From: DATDYA01 sp035289165
GTDB taxonomy: Bacteria; Patescibacteriota; Patescibacteriia; Magasanikbacterales; GWA2-37-8
DNA length: 6,020 nt
NCBI GenBank assembly: GCA_035289165.1
Contig: DATDYA010000013.1
Span: forward strand, 1 to 6,020
Reading direction: 5' to 3'
Shown here: positions 5,278 to 6,020 of the stretch, piece by piece
Layout of the letters: every line of letters begins with the position of its first letter
Position numbering within the stretch: position 1 is the stretch's first letter
Position numbers and translations under genes: made by a program
Notes under the pieces: model-generated
Told to the model about the DNA's origin: nothing
Database searches by the model: none
What the model saw: the letters and a program-made list of their open reading frames with translations, nothing else

Positions 5278-5373
5278 ATGCCTAAGATCAAGGTCAAGCA
5301 GATCAAGATTGCCAAGATTGTTCCCATGGCTTCAGGATCGTCCTTCGCAGGCAAACGAACTGGCTGCAAATAA
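5278..5373 (+). CDS. Putative RiPP precursor peptide, 31 residues
   Basis: This short gene follows the radical SAM/SPASM maturase by 15 bases and ends before a strong terminator, the classic place for a maturase substrate. The peptide begins MPKIKVKQIKIAKIV, a basic strand of alternating Lys and hydrophobic residues that would suit a leader bound by the maturase N-terminal domain. Residues 16-31 are Gly/Ser-rich: MASGSS at 17-22, F23, and GKRTGC at 25-30, then Lys. It has one Cys (C30), one Phe, one Thr, one Arg, and no Trp or Tyr. Candidate crosslink sites are C30 (thioether) or F23/K26/R27 (carbon bonds). There is no Gly-Gly leader cleavage site, and the cleavage point cannot be told. I do not recognise it as a member of a named precursor family. 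It is too short for most gene callers and may be missing from annotations. Confidence 0.85.
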   Translation: MPKIKVKQIKIAKIVPMASGSSFAGKRTGCK

Positions 5374-5382
5374 TGCAGTTCG
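5356..5382. repeat. 7-bp inverted repeat across the precursor stop codon
   Basis: CGAACTG (5356-5362) is the exact reverse complement of CAGTTCG (5376-5382), with a 13-base loop that holds the last codons and TAA. Its right arm ends on the first base of the terminator stem, so the two hairpins would stack or compete. It may protect the 3' end of the peptide message. Confidence 0.45.
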
Positions 5383-5420
5383 CGGGATTAAGTACGCAAG
5401 TATTTAGTCCCGCTTTTTTT
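5382..5420 (+). terminator. Strong rho-independent terminator of the RiPP cassette
   Basis: GCGGGATTAAGTAC (5382-5395) pairs over 14 positions, including two G-U pairs, with GTATTTAGTCCCGC (5400-5413) around a GCAA tetraloop. Seven T's follow (5414-5420). It is one-directional, because the minus strand has no T run after the stem. The stem and T run also encode the last residues (KKSGTKYLRT) and stop of the convergent kinase gene. Confidence 0.93.
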
Positions 5421-6020
5421 ATCCCATTGTACTATAATTTCATTGACATTTTTTTTCGGCTCCCTTGAATTCACCGCCCAATAAAAAGCATTGAGATAAA
5501 AAATTGCGCGCATAAATCGATATTTATTCTGAAACAGTCTTCGATCCTCTATAAGATTTGACTTTGAAATCGCCACAATAAGTTTATTCATATAATCAGC
5601 CTCAAATGTCTGATCAATGCCTTGTTCTTGGTAGGCTTTCGCGCACTCATGATAATAAAGAAGGCGAGAAAGGTCATAATCAAGATCGCCGAATGACGCT
5701 AACTCCCAATCAAGAACTCCCGTTAAATTTTTTCCATCTGTAAGCAGGTTGTGAATAATAAGGTCCCCGTGAACTAAAGCAGTTTTTGTTATACTAGTAA
5801 ATAACTGTTTAATCTCCGGATCATTAATAATTAATAACAAGTCTCCTATTATTCCATTCATTTGTTTGAATTTTTTGACACCAGCAATTTTTTGCTTCAT
5901 GCCGTCTGTAAGGTAATCTAAAAATTTTTTATATTTTTTGCCAGTTGAAACTGAATAGACATGCTCTTTTGTTTGAGTCCTCTGATACTGCAAAAACTCC
6001 ACAATCTGTGTAATGATGGT
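5388..6020 (-). CDS. Aminoglycoside/choline phosphotransferase-like kinase, N-terminus cut by window edge
   Basis: The frame is open from the right edge (6020) to TAA 5390-5388, giving 210 residues. A GTG at 6002 is possible, but the frame continues past it without a stop, and a whole kinase N-lobe is lacking, so the true start lies outside the window. LVHGDLIIHN (about 5777-5748) is the catalytic loop of the APH/choline kinase fold, with the HGD aspartate and a following Asn. GVLDWELASFGDLDYDLSRL (about 5720-5661) carries the metal-binding Asp of the DFG-like motif and the typical GD..YDL continuation. The family phosphorylates small hydroxyl compounds such as aminoglycosides, choline, homoserine or sugars, and the substrate here is unknown. 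It is convergent to the RiPP cassette, and its last codons lie within that terminator. The gene is AT-rich. A role in peptide modification is not supported. Confidence 0.9.
   Translation of the reverse strand, partial: TIITQIVEFLQYQRTQTKEHVYSVSTGKKYKKFLDYLTDGMKQKIAGVKKFKQMNGIIGDLLLIINDPEIKQLFTSITKTALVHGDLIIHNLLTDGKNLTGVLDWELASFGDLDYDLSRLLYYHECAKAYQEQGIDQTFEADYMNKLIVAISKSNLIEDRRLFQNKYRFMRAIFYLNAFYWAVNSREPKKNVNEIIVQWDKKSGTKYLRT

Noticed and set aside
5172..5369. 65-codon minus-strand frame opposite the precursor gene
   Set aside because: It is the complement of the maturase end and the precursor. It has no family resemblance, while the plus-strand genes have motifs and strong ribosome binding sites.

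Overview
The window reads as a piece of a small, AT-leaning bacterial genome. The style (short intergenic gaps, many small proteins, a compact GIY-YIG nuclease ending in RLKNYL, short stand-alone membrane proteins) resembles Candidate Phyla Radiation (Patescibacteria) genomes. This is an impression from style, since no rRNA or ribosomal protein marker is present. TGA is used as a normal stop: the TGA of the radical SAM gene sits directly on the ribosome binding site of the next gene. The standard bacterial code therefore fits.

Left half, minus strand (3380 down to 1): a probable operon starts from a good promoter at 3480-3452. It encodes two closely related seven-helix membrane proteins (2700-3380 and 1971-2669), a GIY-YIG nuclease bounded exactly by 16-bp inverted repeats (1635-1886), a third, more diverged seven-helix protein (917-1618), and a class I SAM-dependent methyltransferase that runs off the left edge (1-856). 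The membrane proteins look like the N-terminal 7TM sensor region of histidine kinases but stop where a kinase would begin. A repeated ACCCCGTTA / TAACGGGGT motif occurs in the gaps and gene ends of this operon.

Middle (3381-3813): a divergent intergenic region with the minus-strand promoter, a possible plus-strand promoter (3609-3638), a perfect 26-bp palindrome, a terminator-like GC hairpin and a further hairpin just upstream of the radical SAM ribosome binding site. It looks like a structured leader or a small RNA unit.

Right half, plus strand (3814-5420): a two-gene RiPP (ribosomally made, post-translationally modified peptide) cassette. A 482-residue radical SAM/SPASM maturase with a complete set of cluster cysteines is followed after 15 bases by a 31-codon precursor-like peptide with a near-perfect ribosome binding site, then by a strong rho-independent terminator. 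The peptide gene is the most interesting item: it is short, basic at the N-terminus, and has a Gly/Ser-rich end with one Phe and one Cys. No exporter or leader peptidase is visible. Convergent with it, and sharing bases with its terminator, is the C-terminal part of an aminoglycoside/choline phosphotransferase-like kinase (5388-6020).

Working model (inference): the maturase modifies the small peptide. The divergent 7TM proteins could be unrelated neighbours or could be sensors; nothing in the sequence proves a link.
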